Assembly (NCBI GenBank): GCA_947089855.1
Contig: CAMUML010000003.1
Location: 1 to 64,000 of the forward strand
Reading direction: 5' to 3'
From: an uncultured Eubacterium sp.
GTDB lineage: Bacteria > Bacillota > Clostridia > Lachnospirales > Lachnospiraceae
Length of the DNA: 64,000 bases
The notes under the pieces are model-generated. The model did not search any database, was not told the origin of the DNA, and saw only the letters and a program-made list of their open reading frames with translations. The first letter of the stretch is position 1. The number at the start of each line of letters is the position of its first letter. Made by a program: the position numbers and the translations under genes. Shown here piece by piece: positions 8,075 to 17,288 of the stretch.

Positions 8075-8992
8075 ATGGTATTAGTTACAGGTGCTACAGG
8101 TTTTTTAGGGAAGCGGGTATGCAGGAAATTGGAGGCATCCGGTACGGAGTATGTAAAAACATCGTTAAGTTTGGGGGTTGATCTGCGAAGCCTAAGTCAG
8201 ACGATGGATCTATTCCAGGAAGTACAGCCGGAGTATGTACTGCATTGTGCTTCGCATGTGGGTGGGATCCAGTTTGGGGCAAAGCACCCGGCGGAAATGT
8301 ATTACGACGGGCTGCTGATGCAGGCCAACCTGTTAGAAGCGTGCAGCCGGAACCATGTAAAACGGCTGGTCAACCCGATTTCCAACTGCGCGTACCCTGC
8401 AGATGCAAGGCTGTTCCGTGAAGATGGGTTTTGGGATGGCCCGCTACATAGTTCTGTGCTTGTTTATGGGATGGTACGCAAGATGTCTTATGTCGGCTCT
8501 GTTGCATACCGGAGCCAGCATGGGCTGGATACCGTCAACCTGGTATTGTCTAATATGTATGGCCCGCAGGATCATTTTGAGGAAGAACGTTCCCATGCAT
8601 TGGGCGCCCTGGTTATGAAATTTGTACATGCGAAAGAAAACCGGCTGCCGTCTGTCTGCGTGTGGGGAAGTGGTAAACCTGTGCGCGAATGGCTGCATGT
8701 AGACGACGGGGCGGAAGCAATGGTAAGGGCAATGGGTATTGCCCCGTTCCCTGGGCCTATTAACATTGGGGTTGCCCGCGGCATTTCCATTTGGGGTCTG
8801 GCAGTTATGGTTAAGGAGGCGGTTGGGTACGGGGGCGAAATCGTACTGGATCCGTCAAAGCCGGATGGGGCACCATATAAGACAGTGGATGGGAGCCTTG
8901 GCGAAAAGCTTTTTGGCTGGAAGCCGCAGACCCCGTTGCGGCAGGGGGTAGTGGAAACCGTAGAATGGTACCTTGCAAACCATGAATCTTAA
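8075..8992 (+). CDS. GDP-L-fucose synthase-like extended SDR
   Basis: A 305-residue NAD(P)-dependent epimerase/reductase. It has GATGFLG at the N-terminus and NPISNCAYP in the place of the Fcl GSSCIYP strand. The catalytic-Tyr segment reads YGMVRKM, and MYGPQDHF and VREWLHVDD follow. The layout is that of Fcl/WcaG, which makes GDP-L-fucose from the Gmd product. In the usual Y-x-x-x-K the fourth residue after Tyr is Arg here, with Lys one position later, so activity or register may differ. It starts 3 bases after the acyltransferase. GDP-fucose is needed by the GT11 enzymes on either side. A related GDP-sugar epimerase is the alternative. Confidence 0.7.
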   Translation: MVLVTGATGFLGKRVCRKLEASGTEYVKTSLSLGVDLRSLSQTMDLFQEVQPEYVLHCASHVGGIQFGAKHPAEMYYDGLLMQANLLEACSRNHVKRLVNPISNCAYPADARLFREDGFWDGPLHSSVLVYGMVRKMSYVGSVAYRSQHGLDTVNLVLSNMYGPQDHFEEERSHALGALVMKFVHAKENRLPSVCVWGSGKPVREWLHVDDGAEAMVRAMGIAPFPGPINIGVARGISIWGLAVMVKEAVGYGGEIVLDPSKPDGAPYKTVDGSLGEKLFGWKPQTPLRQGVVETVEWYLANHES

Positions 8993-9005
8993 GGGAGGCA
9001 GCAGG

Positions 9006-9404
9006 ATGGAGGAGATCGTAAAGGGCGGAAAGACCCTTGCAAGGCATATTTTCCCGGAAGATATAAGGGAAGGCCTTAATTTCTTTTCGCAGGAAGGGGA
9101 ATATATCCAGGCGGGGGCATGGAACTACCCAGGCGGGAAGGAGCTTTTGGCACATATCCATAAAAAAGTGCCGCGGACGGCCATGCGGACCTATGAGGTA
9201 TTATATGTAATAAGTGGTTCGCTGCAGGCAACGGTTTATGACCTTGATGGGGCCGTAGCTGGGGAATGGGAAGTAAAAAAAGGTGAGGTGCTTATCCTGC
9301 TGGAATCCGGTCACGGGTATAAAATATTGGAAGATGGAACGAAAGTGCTGGAAGTAAAAAATGGCCCGTACCTTGGCGCGGAAGCCGACAGGTACCGCAT
9401 CTGA
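9006..9404 (+). CDS. Small cupin-like protein
   Basis: About 133 residues with a beta-rich cupin-like core (EVLYVISGSLQATVYD, then GEVLILLESGHGYKIL). The start at 9,006 is chosen for GGGAGG 8 bases upstream; the longer frame would overlap the preceding gene. Metal-binding His residues are not clearly conserved. Cupins of this size in sugar loci include epimerases, isomerases and acyl-transfer helpers. I cannot assign a reaction. Confidence 0.6.
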   Translation: MEEIVKGGKTLARHIFPEDIREGLNFFSQEGEYIQAGAWNYPGGKELLAHIHKKVPRTAMRTYEVLYVISGSLQATVYDLDGAVAGEWEVKKGEVLILLESGHGYKILEDGTKVLEVKNGPYLGAEADRYRI

Positions 9405-9426
9405 CTGGAAAAGGGGGAGTGGGCAA

Positions 9427-10521
9427 ATGGAATTTATAGCGCAGATGGAGCCATCCTTTGATGAAAAGGAGCGGCTGGCAATGGACAGGTATATGTCGTC
9501 GGGCGGCTGGCTGATGGAATTTGAAAAGACAAGGGAATTTGAACGCATGGTTGCAGCATATACAGGTGCGGCATACTGCTCGGCCATGCCAAACGGTACC
9601 ATTAGCCTAGTGGCTGCCCTGCTGGCATGCGGGGTAAAGCCAGGCGATGAAGTAATCGTTCCAGACTATACGATGGTTGCAACCCCAAATGCGGCAGAGC
9701 TGATCGGGGCAAAGGCAGTATTTGTGGATATAGAGCCCGATACGCTCTGCATGGATTTTGAGGGGATGAAACATGCAGTGACGGAAAAAACGAGGGCAGT
9801 AATATTTGTTTCCATCAATGGGAGGTCGCCAGCCAACCTGGAAGAATTCACAGTATTTTGCAAAGGGCATAATATATGGCTGGTGGAGGATGCCGCGCAG
9901 TCCTTGGGCAGCAGGTGTGGCGGGAGGCATCTTGGGACATTTGGCGACATCGGCAGTTTTTCATTTTCTGTGCCAAAGGTTATCACAACGGGCCAAGGCG
10001 GCGCGTTGATAACAAATAATGAAGAGTTGGCTGGGCGTATCAAGAAAATCCGTGATTTTGGGCGTGCAGGCGGTGGCAGCGACCATTACCTGGTAAAAGG
10101 GTGGAACTTTAAGTTTACAGACCTGCAGGCGGTCATTGGCATAGAGCAGATGAAAAAGCTTCCAGGGCGTATCGCGCGCAAAAAGGAAATGGGTGCTGTT
10201 TACCAGGAGAACCTGCAGGGTATCCCAGGGATAAGGCTTGTTCCAACAGACTTGGGGCAGACGGCACCGTGGTTTTTTGATATTTTATGCAGGGAAAGGG
10301 AAAAATTGTATGTGTACCTTAAGGAGCATGGGATAGGTAGCCGTGTATTTTACCCACCACTCCACGCAGAGCCAGCATATGGGCGAAAGGGGGATTTCCC
10401 AGTGGCTGAAAAGATAGCAGCAGAAGGATTATGGCTGCCGTCTTCCATTACTTTGAAAGATAGCCAGATTACATATATCTGTAATACGATACGGGAATTT
10501 TATGAAACGGAAGGGGCATAA
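9427..10521 (+). CDS. DegT/DnrJ/EryC1/StrS aminotransferase, GDP-perosamine synthase-like
   Basis: About 364 residues. It has PLP-enzyme features: the [10 protein letters not shown] strand, the Schiff-base lysine in [14 protein letters not shown], and the [17 protein letters not shown] segment. The N-terminal MEPSFDEKE...SSGGWL resembles PerA, which makes GDP-perosamine (GDP-4-amino-4,6-dideoxymannose) from the Gmd product. The ATG at 9,427 follows AAGGGGGAG and is preferred over an upstream start inside the cupin gene. Gmd starts 5 bases after its stop and ManC follows, a strong argument for a GDP-sugar substrate. The exact amino sugar is inference. Confidence 0.8.
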   Translation: MEFIAQMEPSFDEKERLAMDRYMSSGGWLMEFEKTREFERMVAAYTGAAYCSAMPNGTISLVAALLACGVKPGDEVIVPDYTMVATPNAAELIGAKAVFVDIEPDTLCMDFEGMKHAVTEKTRAVIFVSINGRSPANLEEFTVFCKGHNIWLVEDAAQSLGSRCGGRHLGTFGDIGSFSFSVPKVITTGQGGALITNNEELAGRIKKIRDFGRAGGGSDHYLVKGWNFKFTDLQAVIGIEQMKKLPGRIARKKEMGAVYQENLQGIPGIRLVPTDLGQTAPWFFDILCREREKLYVYLKEHGIGSRVFYPPLHAEPAYGRKGDFPVAEKIAAEGLWLPSSITLKDSQITYICNTIREFYETEGA

Positions 10522-10526
10522 AGGCA

Positions 10527-11567
10527 ATGGATAAGACCGCATTGATCACTGGTATTACAGGCCAGGATGGCTCCTACTTAGCGGATTTCCTGTTAGAAAA
10601 AGGGTACCAGGTACATGGCCTGGTACGTAGGAACAGCCTGCCCAACACACAAAGGATCCATCATATTTTAAATTCAAAATATAACAATGTAAAATTTTTC
10701 CTCCACTACGCAGACATAGCGGATTCTGGGTGCCTGGTACGTTTGATCGGCCAAATAAATCCAGATGAAGTATATAACCTGGCGGCACAGTCCCATGTAG
10801 GCATTTCTTTTGATATGCCTGAGTATACTGCGCAGGTAACGGGTGTATCTACGGTCAGGCTGTTAGAGGCAGTAAGGGCAAGCGGCAAAGATAGCCGGTT
10901 TTACCAGGCATCGACGTCAGAATTGTTTGGTGGGCTAAAGGATACTGCACCACAGAATGAAAGCACCCCTTTTTATCCGAAAAGTCCATATGGGGCTGCA
11001 AAATTGTATTCTTATTGGATAACCGTTAATTACCGGGAATCTTATGATATGTATGCCTGTAATGGGATTTTGTTTAACCATGAATCTCCTAGGCGTGGTG
11101 AAAATTTTGTTACCAGGAAAATTACGCTTGCTGTAGCAAATATACTTGCTGGCAGGCAGGAAAAATTGTCGCTTGGGAACTTAGACGCCAAACGTGACTG
11201 GGGGTTTGCAGGAGATTATGTGGAGGGGATGTGGCTTATGCTCCAGCAGCCGCTGCCAGGGGATTATGTGCTGGCAACAAATGAAACACATACCGTACAG
11301 GAATTTGCCCAGGCAGCATTTCAGGTAGCAGGCATTACCCTGTGCTGGGAAGGAAGCGGAATCAATACAAAAGGGTATGATAAACAAAACGGGCGGCTGC
11401 TGGTAGATATTGACCCTGCTTTATATAGGCCAGCAGAAGTGGAGCTTTTGTGGGGCGACCCAGCAAAAGCAGAACATAAGCTGGGCTGGAGGAGAAACGT
11501 AAGTTTTTCCAACCTTGTTGAAATGATGGTTGAATCGGATATCAAAATGGTAAATTCTGTAAAATAA
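10527..11567 (+). CDS. gmd: GDP-mannose 4,6-dehydratase
   Basis: A 346-residue Gmd of usual length. Visible features are the cofactor motif [35 protein letters not shown], the catalytic STSELFG and [10 protein letters not shown], and [17 protein letters not shown]. It converts GDP-mannose to GDP-4-keto-6-deoxymannose, the branch point for GDP-fucose (via the Fcl-like gene) and GDP-perosamine (via the aminotransferase just upstream). It is tightly packed between the aminotransferase and manC. Confidence 0.96.
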   Translation: MDKTALITGITGQDGSYLADFLLEKGYQVHGLVRRNSLPNTQRIHHILNSKYNNVKFFLHYADIADSGCLVRLIGQINPDEVYNLAAQSHVGISFDMPEYTAQVTGVSTVRLLEAVRASGKDSRFYQASTSELFGGLKDTAPQNESTPFYPKSPYGAAKLYSYWITVNYRESYDMYACNGILFNHESPRRGENFVTRKITLAVANILAGRQEKLSLGNLDAKRDWGFAGDYVEGMWLMLQQPLPGDYVLATNETHTVQEFAQAAFQVAGITLCWEGSGINTKGYDKQNGRLLVDIDPALYRPAEVELLWGDPAKAEHKLGWRRNVSFSNLVEMMVESDIKMVNSVK

Positions 11568-11598
11568 GCAACCGTACTAATGAGAGGCAGGCTATGTA

Positions 11599-12909
11599 AT
11601 GAATATCGTACTATTGTCGGGCGGGTCTGGAAAACGTTTATGGCCACTTTCCAATCATGTGCGTTCCAAACAGTTTATAAAAATATTCCGCAAAGCAGAC
11701 GGTTCTTATGAGTCAATGCTGCAAAGGATGTACCGTCAGATTCTTCAGGCTGATCCTGGGGTGTCTGTTACTATTGCTGCACCAAAAGAGCAAGTTTCTG
11801 TAATACATAACCAAATTGGGGATGGGGTTCCTTTATGCTTGGAACCATGCCGCCGGGATACATTTCCAGCGGTTGTGCTTGCGTCTGCTTTCCTGCATGA
11901 CCAGCAAGGGGTTTCAGCGGAAGATGCAGTTGTATTTTGCCCAGTGGATCCATATGTAGAACCCGAATATTTTTTAACGTTGAAGGAATTAGGAAACTTG
12001 GCGGCTATTGGGGATGAAAGCCTAGTACTGCTTGGTATTGAACCAGATTATCCAAGTGAGAAATATGGATATATTATACCAGAAGGGAGTGGGGAACGGG
12101 TTGGTGTGCGTATGTTCAAGGAAAAACCGGGCCGGAAGGAAGCGGAGGGCTATATCCGCCAGGGGGCGCTCTGGAATGGGGGAGCATTTGCATTCCGGTT
12201 GGGATATGGGTTGAAAAAAGCACAGGAACGGATTGGTTTTTCTGATTATGAAACCCTGTCCAGAAAATACGGGGAACTTGAAAAAACTAGTTTTGATTAT
12301 GCGGTTGTGGAAAAAGAAAAAAGTATCCAGGTAGTAAGGTTCCGTGGATATTGGAAAGACCTTGGGACATGGAATACATTGACAGAAACGATGTCGGAAT
12401 ATGTTATGGGGGACGCTGTATTAAGCAGCAGGTGCCAAAATGTCCATGTGGTTAATTCATTAGACATACCTGTTTTGTGTATGGGTTTAAAAAATGCTGT
12501 AGTTGCAGCAGGCCCTGATGGTATTTTAGTATCTGATAAAGAAGAATCCAGCTATATGAAGCCATATGTTGAGGAATTGGACAAACAGGTGCGTTATGCG
12601 GAGAAATCGTGGGGCAGTTACCATGTACTGGATGCTGGGGTTGGCAGCTTAACTGTGAAAGTTACGTTGAATGCAGGCCGACGGATGAACTACCATAGCC
12701 ATGAACGCAGGGATGAGGTATGGATTGTTCTTTCGGGGAAGGGGGCTGCGGTTGTGGATGGGGCAAAACAGATTGTATATACTGGAGATATAGTTAAACT
12801 TCCAGCAGGGTGCAAGCATACGATTGTTGCTGAAACAACGTTACAAGTTATTGAGATACAGCTTGGTGAGGAAATTAGTATACAGGATAAGAAAAAATTT
12901 AATTTTTAA
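11599..12909 (+). CDS. manC: Mannose-1-phosphate guanylyltransferase with C-terminal type II isomerase cupin
   Basis: A 436-residue protein. The N-terminal pyrophosphorylase domain has LSGGSGKRLWPLS and the FKEKPGRKEA signature. The C-terminal cupin has WGSYHVLD, then YHSHERRDEVWIVLSGKG, typical of the mannose-6-phosphate isomerase half of bifunctional ManC/AlgA. It makes GDP-mannose for Gmd. Slightly shorter than many bifunctional enzymes (~470), so isomerase activity is likely but not certain. The gene closes the GDP-sugar block; after its stop the DNA becomes AT-rich. Confidence 0.92.
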   Translation: MNIVLLSGGSGKRLWPLSNHVRSKQFIKIFRKADGSYESMLQRMYRQILQADPGVSVTIAAPKEQVSVIHNQIGDGVPLCLEPCRRDTFPAVVLASAFLHDQQGVSAEDAVVFCPVDPYVEPEYFLTLKELGNLAAIGDESLVLLGIEPDYPSEKYGYIIPEGSGERVGVRMFKEKPGRKEAEGYIRQGALWNGGAFAFRLGYGLKKAQERIGFSDYETLSRKYGELEKTSFDYAVVEKEKSIQVVRFRGYWKDLGTWNTLTETMSEYVMGDAVLSSRCQNVHVVNSLDIPVLCMGLKNAVVAAGPDGILVSDKEESSYMKPYVEELDKQVRYAEKSWGSYHVLDAGVGSLTVKVTLNAGRRMNYHSHERRDEVWIVLSGKGAAVVDGAKQIVYTGDIVKLPAGCKHTIVAETTLQVIEIQLGEEISIQDKKKFNF

Positions 12910-12949
12910 TCAATAGAGTTACCTTTTGGGCTGTGTTTGGAGGAAATCT

Positions 12950-13945
12950 ATGCGGATATATATTTTTGGTGTAGGGGAAGGAAATAATATTGTACGGAAT
13001 TGTTTAAAAAGGAAAGCAGTGATCTGTGGATATATTGATAACAATCAAGCCTTACATGGGCAAAAAATGCATGGGAAAGAAATTGTCGGCCTTCATAGTA
13101 TTAGTAAAAATTATGACGTGATCCTTATATCAATTCAAAAATATCATGCTGTTTATAGCCAACTGCTGAGTGCAGGGATTGAGAAAGAAAAGATCCTGTG
13201 CTTTTATTCCATTTATAGTATTTTTGATAAAAGGTTCCGTAGCTTGTTTAATTTGAGAGATTGGAAAAAAGCAGTATACCATTATAATAGGAAGCGTGTG
13301 AAGCAGTTTTTTTCTCCTTTAGACCCTTATATTAGGGCATCTAATAAATGGATAAATGAACGTGGCGATCAAATATACCGCCTGAATTATGATCTGGATC
13401 CAGAATCAGTCGTATATGATTTGGGTGGCTACCACGGCGATTTTACGCAGGCAATGGTTGATAAATATCATTGCTATGTATGGGTTTTTGAGCCTGTACC
13501 TAAATTTGCAGATTCCATTAAAGAAAGGTTTAAGGACGATCCAAAAGTACATGTATTTTGTATGGGTTTGGCGGAAAAATCATCAAATGAGATATTGTAT
13601 TTTGACGAAGATGGTAGTTCTGTATACAAAAAGGGAAGCCATCATCAAATGAAAATCAAATATTATGCTGCAAAAAAATTTTTTAGAGAACATAAAGTAA
13701 CAAATATAGACTTGATGAAAATTAATATAGAAGGAGGAGAATATGCTTTATTAGAACATCTGATACAAACAGGCGATATAAAGAAAATTAAGAATATACA
13801 AGTACAGTTTCATAATATACCTGGAATACATGCGTGGTACCGGATGATTAAGATATGGATAAAATTGGATTATACACATTATGTAACTTGGAAGTTTAGG
13901 CCATACATATGGGAAAATTGGAGGAAGAGGGTAAACAGGCAATAA
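12950..13945 (+). CDS. FkbM-family methyltransferase with N-terminal Rossmann-like module
   Basis: About 331 residues. Residues 1-90 are a Rossmann-like module (RIYIFGVGEGNNIV, then CGYIDNN). The second half is an FkbM-type SAM methyltransferase: VVYDLGGYHGDFT is the SAM-binding loop, FEPVP follows, and MKINIEGGE is the family's acidic motif. FkbM enzymes O-methylate sugars or other small hydroxyls. The start at 12,950 is set by GGAGGA 5 bases upstream. The next gene begins 4 bases after its stop. The target hydroxyl is not known. Confidence 0.82.
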   Translation: MRIYIFGVGEGNNIVRNCLKRKAVICGYIDNNQALHGQKMHGKEIVGLHSISKNYDVILISIQKYHAVYSQLLSAGIEKEKILCFYSIYSIFDKRFRSLFNLRDWKKAVYHYNRKRVKQFFSPLDPYIRASNKWINERGDQIYRLNYDLDPESVVYDLGGYHGDFTQAMVDKYHCYVWVFEPVPKFADSIKERFKDDPKVHVFCMGLAEKSSNEILYFDEDGSSVYKKGSHHQMKIKYYAAKKFFREHKVTNIDLMKINIEGGEYALLEHLIQTGDIKKIKNIQVQFHNIPGIHAWYRMIKIWIKLDYTHYVTWKFRPYIWENWRKRVNRQ

Positions 13946-13949
13946 CAAT

Positions 13950-15081
13950 ATGAATGATAAACTTAACATTATAGTTTACGGTCTTGGAAGGGATTATTGT
14001 GAACACAAAGAATTTATTGAAAATAAGTATGAAGTGATAGGGGTAACTGATTCTGATTTGAGTAAAAAAACGGAATATAGTAATTTTATCATAAAAGAAG
14101 ATTTATTGAATCTGGATTATGATCGTGTATTGATTTGCAGCGAAAATTATTATGACGAAATAAAAGCAGATCTGGTTGGTCTTGGGATAGATAGACATAA
14201 GATTATTGGGTTGGATGGAAATGTGGTTCATTTGAAAAATAGGGATCCAATTATTGTAGTTAAATTTATGGGCGGAATGGGAAATTTGATGTTCCAATAT
14301 GCATTTTATTTAAAGTTAATGATAAAAAATACCGGGATTCCAGTTAAAGCAGATATTTCATGGTATTTTTTGGAAAGTTCTGTTTCTGCTTTTCAAGTTC
14401 CTTGGGTTTTTGAACGTATTTTCAATTTGAAACTTCCAATAGCTACCATAGAAGAAATTGCAGAAAGCAGACGGCAAGAAAAGTATTTTGAAAAGGAACT
14501 GTCCAGTTATGATCAAAAGGCAGCAAATATCAATGCAGGATATATAAGCGGATATTGGCAGACTTCAAAATATTTTGAAGAGGTTGAAAAGGAAGTTAGA
14601 AAAGCATTTCAGTTTGATCCTAGGTATCTTTCAAATCGGCAAAAAAAAAATATTGGAAAAAATTAATGAAAGCAGAGATTCCGTAGCAGTATGGATTAGG
14701 CGTGGGGATTATGTGACTTCAAAAGAAATTAATGCTTCACATGGTAATATATGTTCCAAAGAGTATTACGATACTGCAATGGAATATATTCGTAAGAAGT
14801 ATAAAACGGATAATTTTTTTATATTTTCTAATGACCATGCCTATGTACAAGAATATTATAGCAAATATCCATCTATGACATATGAGGTTCATTCAACAGA
14901 ATTTTGGGATATGAGTATTTATTTGATGTCACAATGTGACCATATTATTATTTCAAATAGTACGTTTAGCTGGTGGGCTGCGTGGCTGCATAAAAAGATG
15001 GGTACTATTATCAGCCCAGATAAATTTATAAATGGCCATGCGACTCCTGATATATGGGAACAGGGATGGCTGCGGTTTTAA
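13950..15081 (+). pseudogene. Second alpha-1,2-fucosyltransferase (GT11), frameshifted at an A10 run
   Basis: A paralogue of 4,311-5,429 with the same layout: an N-terminal IVYGLGRDYCEH Rossmann module, GGMGNLMFQYAFYLKL, IRRGDYV and STFSWWAAWL. It is split into two frames (13,950-14,666 and a second frame running to 15,081). The break is at ten A residues (14,641-14,650), where the intact copy reads aaaag. Removing one A restores a continuous ~376-residue protein (QKKILEKIN). It may be a real null, a phase-variable or slippage-corrected gene, or a homopolymer read error. Everything downstream of the run is otherwise conserved, which suggests a recent or reversible event. Confidence 0.85.
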
Positions 15082-15106
15082 TTGCATTTGGGAGAGATGT
15101 AAAAGG

Positions 15107-16012
15107 ATGGATAGCAAAGAAATAGAAATAGGCAGATATTGGGATAAACAACAAAAAGAAAAGGTTCAAAAAGCAGGCTGCAGGTTACGGTGGTGGGATT
15201 CGCCGCATATAATCCGGCATTATAATTATAGAGCCTGTGGTAAATATCTGGATGGATGGAATGCGGGGCCATTGCAGATATTGAACTGTATAAAAAATGA
15301 TGCCTGTTTGCAATCCGCAATTTCTATAGGGTGCGGTACAGGGACAAAGGAAATGATGCTGATCGAACAGGGTATTGTCAAAAAATTTATATGCTATGAA
15401 TTATCAGGGCAGCGTATTATAGAAGGCAAAAGGATTGCAGCAGAAAAAGGTATTTCCGATGCGATTGAATTCCATTTAGGTAATTTTTTTTCATCAGATG
15501 ACAATTTAGCTGGAAAGTATGATTTGATTTTTTGGGATAATAGTATCCACCATATGTTGGACACTAGAAGTGCAGTTAGACGTTCAAAAGAAATCTTAAA
15601 AGATGGGGGCTTCTTTTTTTGTAATGATTTTGTAGGTGCCAATAGGTTCCAATGGACGGAGCTGGAATTGGCAATTATAAATGGTATTAGGCTGCAATTG
15701 CCAGAAGATATATTCCAGTCAGGCAACAAAAAATTAAAGCGGTTTGTCCAAAGGCCGGATTTAGATAAAATGATGCAGACGGATTATTCAGAAGCGGCAG
15801 ATTCAGAAAATATCATTCCGTCGGTACAGGATGTATTTCAAGATCCTTTGATTCGGAATATAGGAGGCGTTATTTTTCATACCTGTTTAAATGATATTTT
15901 ACAAAACATACCAGAAAACAGTATATTATTAAATCATTTATTATCTTTGGATGCAGAAGCAGCAGATCATGGTTTTAGCCAATATGCATTTGTTTTGGCA
16001 CAAAAAAAATAA
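15107..16012 (+). CDS. SAM-dependent methyltransferase
   Basis: About 301 residues with a class I methyltransferase core: SIGCGTGTKEMML (motif I), YELSGQRIIEGKRIA (motif II), DLIFWDNSIHHML (motif IV) and ILKDGGFFFCNDFVG. The start at 15,107 is chosen because the longer frame runs into the preceding gene; AGGAT lies next to the start. It lies between the frameshifted fucosyltransferase and a family 2 glycosyltransferase on one strand, so a sugar or glycan methylation role is likely. Substrate unknown. Confidence 0.75.
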   Translation: MDSKEIEIGRYWDKQQKEKVQKAGCRLRWWDSPHIIRHYNYRACGKYLDGWNAGPLQILNCIKNDACLQSAISIGCGTGTKEMMLIEQGIVKKFICYELSGQRIIEGKRIAAEKGISDAIEFHLGNFFSSDDNLAGKYDLIFWDNSIHHMLDTRSAVRRSKEILKDGGFFFCNDFVGANRFQWTELELAIINGIRLQLPEDIFQSGNKKLKRFVQRPDLDKMMQTDYSEAADSENIIPSVQDVFQDPLIRNIGGVIFHTCLNDILQNIPENSILLNHLLSLDAEAADHGFSQYAFVLAQKK

Positions 16013-16027
16013 TACAAAAGGAAAAAT

Positions 16028-17284
16028 ATGGAAAAAGTTCTAATTTCGGTAATTGTGCCAGTATACAACCGGGCAGATACTATTAGAAGGGCGATCAATG
16101 GGATCTTACAACAGACCTATCAAAATTTGGAAGTAATCATTATTGATGATGCGTCTAAGGATTTCACAGATAAAGTAATTGCATCAATAGATGATGCACG
16201 TATTCGATATGTTAGAAATGAAAACCAGCAAGGTGCCAATATTTCAAGGAATATCGGATTAGGATATGCGCTAGGCCGTATCATTGCTTTTTGTGACAGT
16301 GCAGATATATGGATGGCTGATAAATTGGAAAAACAACTGGCACAGCTAAAAAATGAAAATGCAGATATTGTTTTCTGTGCAGAAAAAGTTTTTGTAAAAG
16401 ATACATCCTACATCCTTCCTTTTGCGACACAAAAAGCGTTCATTGAACAAGGCAGGCTTGCGGAACAATTAGCAATTGAAAATTGTGTAGATACATCCAC
16501 ACTTTTTGTGAAGCGGAAGTGCTTTGAGGAAGTTGGCAAATTCAATTTAGAATTGCCAAGGCTTCAAGAATATGAGTGGATGATACGGGCGGTTCAAAAA
16601 TGCAAGGTCAGTTATTTGGATGAAGTACTGGTCCATGCATTTATCAGGGACGACAGTATTACTTCTGACATTTCAAAACTTTTAAAAGCAGTACCAGTTT
16701 TATATAGGGAACATGCTAATTTTTTTGCTTCCTATCAAAAACAGTTTGACCTGCTTTTATCCCCGGTGAAACAGTTGAATCTAAAAAATGCATCATATGA
16801 TGATTATGAAAAGTATTTTCAGTTGCTGGAAGAAACAGTGTCAGGGTTTTATGAAAAGGATGCCATACAATTTTATCAGGAAGTGGCCCGTTTTTTTGTT
16901 GAGAAAGATTATATACGGAACTTTATTGCGGATGAGGCACAAAAAAAACATACCTTTTTACGTTTATTAGAAAATCAAGAACAAGAATTCTATTTGTTCG
17001 GAGCTGGAGAAGCAGCAAGGAAATTATATAGCTTTCTAAAAGGAAAATTTATGGAACATGCTATAAAAGCGATTATTGTTTCTTCTACAAAAAATAATTC
17101 TAAAGCAGATTTTCAAGTTCCGATGTTCGAAATTTTACAATGCGATGAAAAAATTAAGCAGAAACCAGTAATTTTAGCTGTTTCTAAAAATGCAGTTTAT
17201 GATGTTGTATGTAGATTAAGGCGGAATGGTTTTACATATATTATCTGCCTAACCGACCAGGAATGGCAAATAGTAGAAGGATAG
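16028..17284 (+). CDS. Family 2 glycosyltransferase with C-terminal Rossmann-like module
   Basis: A 418-residue protein. Residues 1-~220 are GT2: SVIVPVYNRADTIRRAI, IIDDASKDFT, and CDSADIW in place of the usual D-x-D. There is an EYEWMIRAVQ acceptor-side motif. Residues ~325-418 are a Rossmann-like module beginning EFYLFGAGEAARKLYSFL. The middle is helical. The donor sugar cannot be read. In DxD the first Asp is retained in an S-A-D-I context. The next gene starts 4 bases after the stop and begins with the same type of Rossmann module. Confidence 0.82.
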   Translation: MEKVLISVIVPVYNRADTIRRAINGILQQTYQNLEVIIIDDASKDFTDKVIASIDDARIRYVRNENQQGANISRNIGLGYALGRIIAFCDSADIWMADKLEKQLAQLKNENADIVFCAEKVFVKDTSYILPFATQKAFIEQGRLAEQLAIENCVDTSTLFVKRKCFEEVGKFNLELPRLQEYEWMIRAVQKCKVSYLDEVLVHAFIRDDSITSDISKLLKAVPVLYREHANFFASYQKQFDLLLSPVKQLNLKNASYDDYEKYFQLLEETVSGFYEKDAIQFYQEVARFFVEKDYIRNFIADEAQKKHTFLRLLENQEQEFYLFGAGEAARKLYSFLKGKFMEHAIKAIIVSSTKNNSKADFQVPMFEILQCDEKIKQKPVILAVSKNAVYDVVCRLRRNGFTYIICLTDQEWQIVEG

Positions 17285-17288
17285 AGCT

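Noticed and set aside
14575-15081. Separate short fucosyltransferase gene
   Set aside because: It is the continuation of the frame that begins at 13,950; a one-base change in the A10 run explains the split. Programmed frameshifting was not claimed because no pseudoknot or other stimulator is evident.
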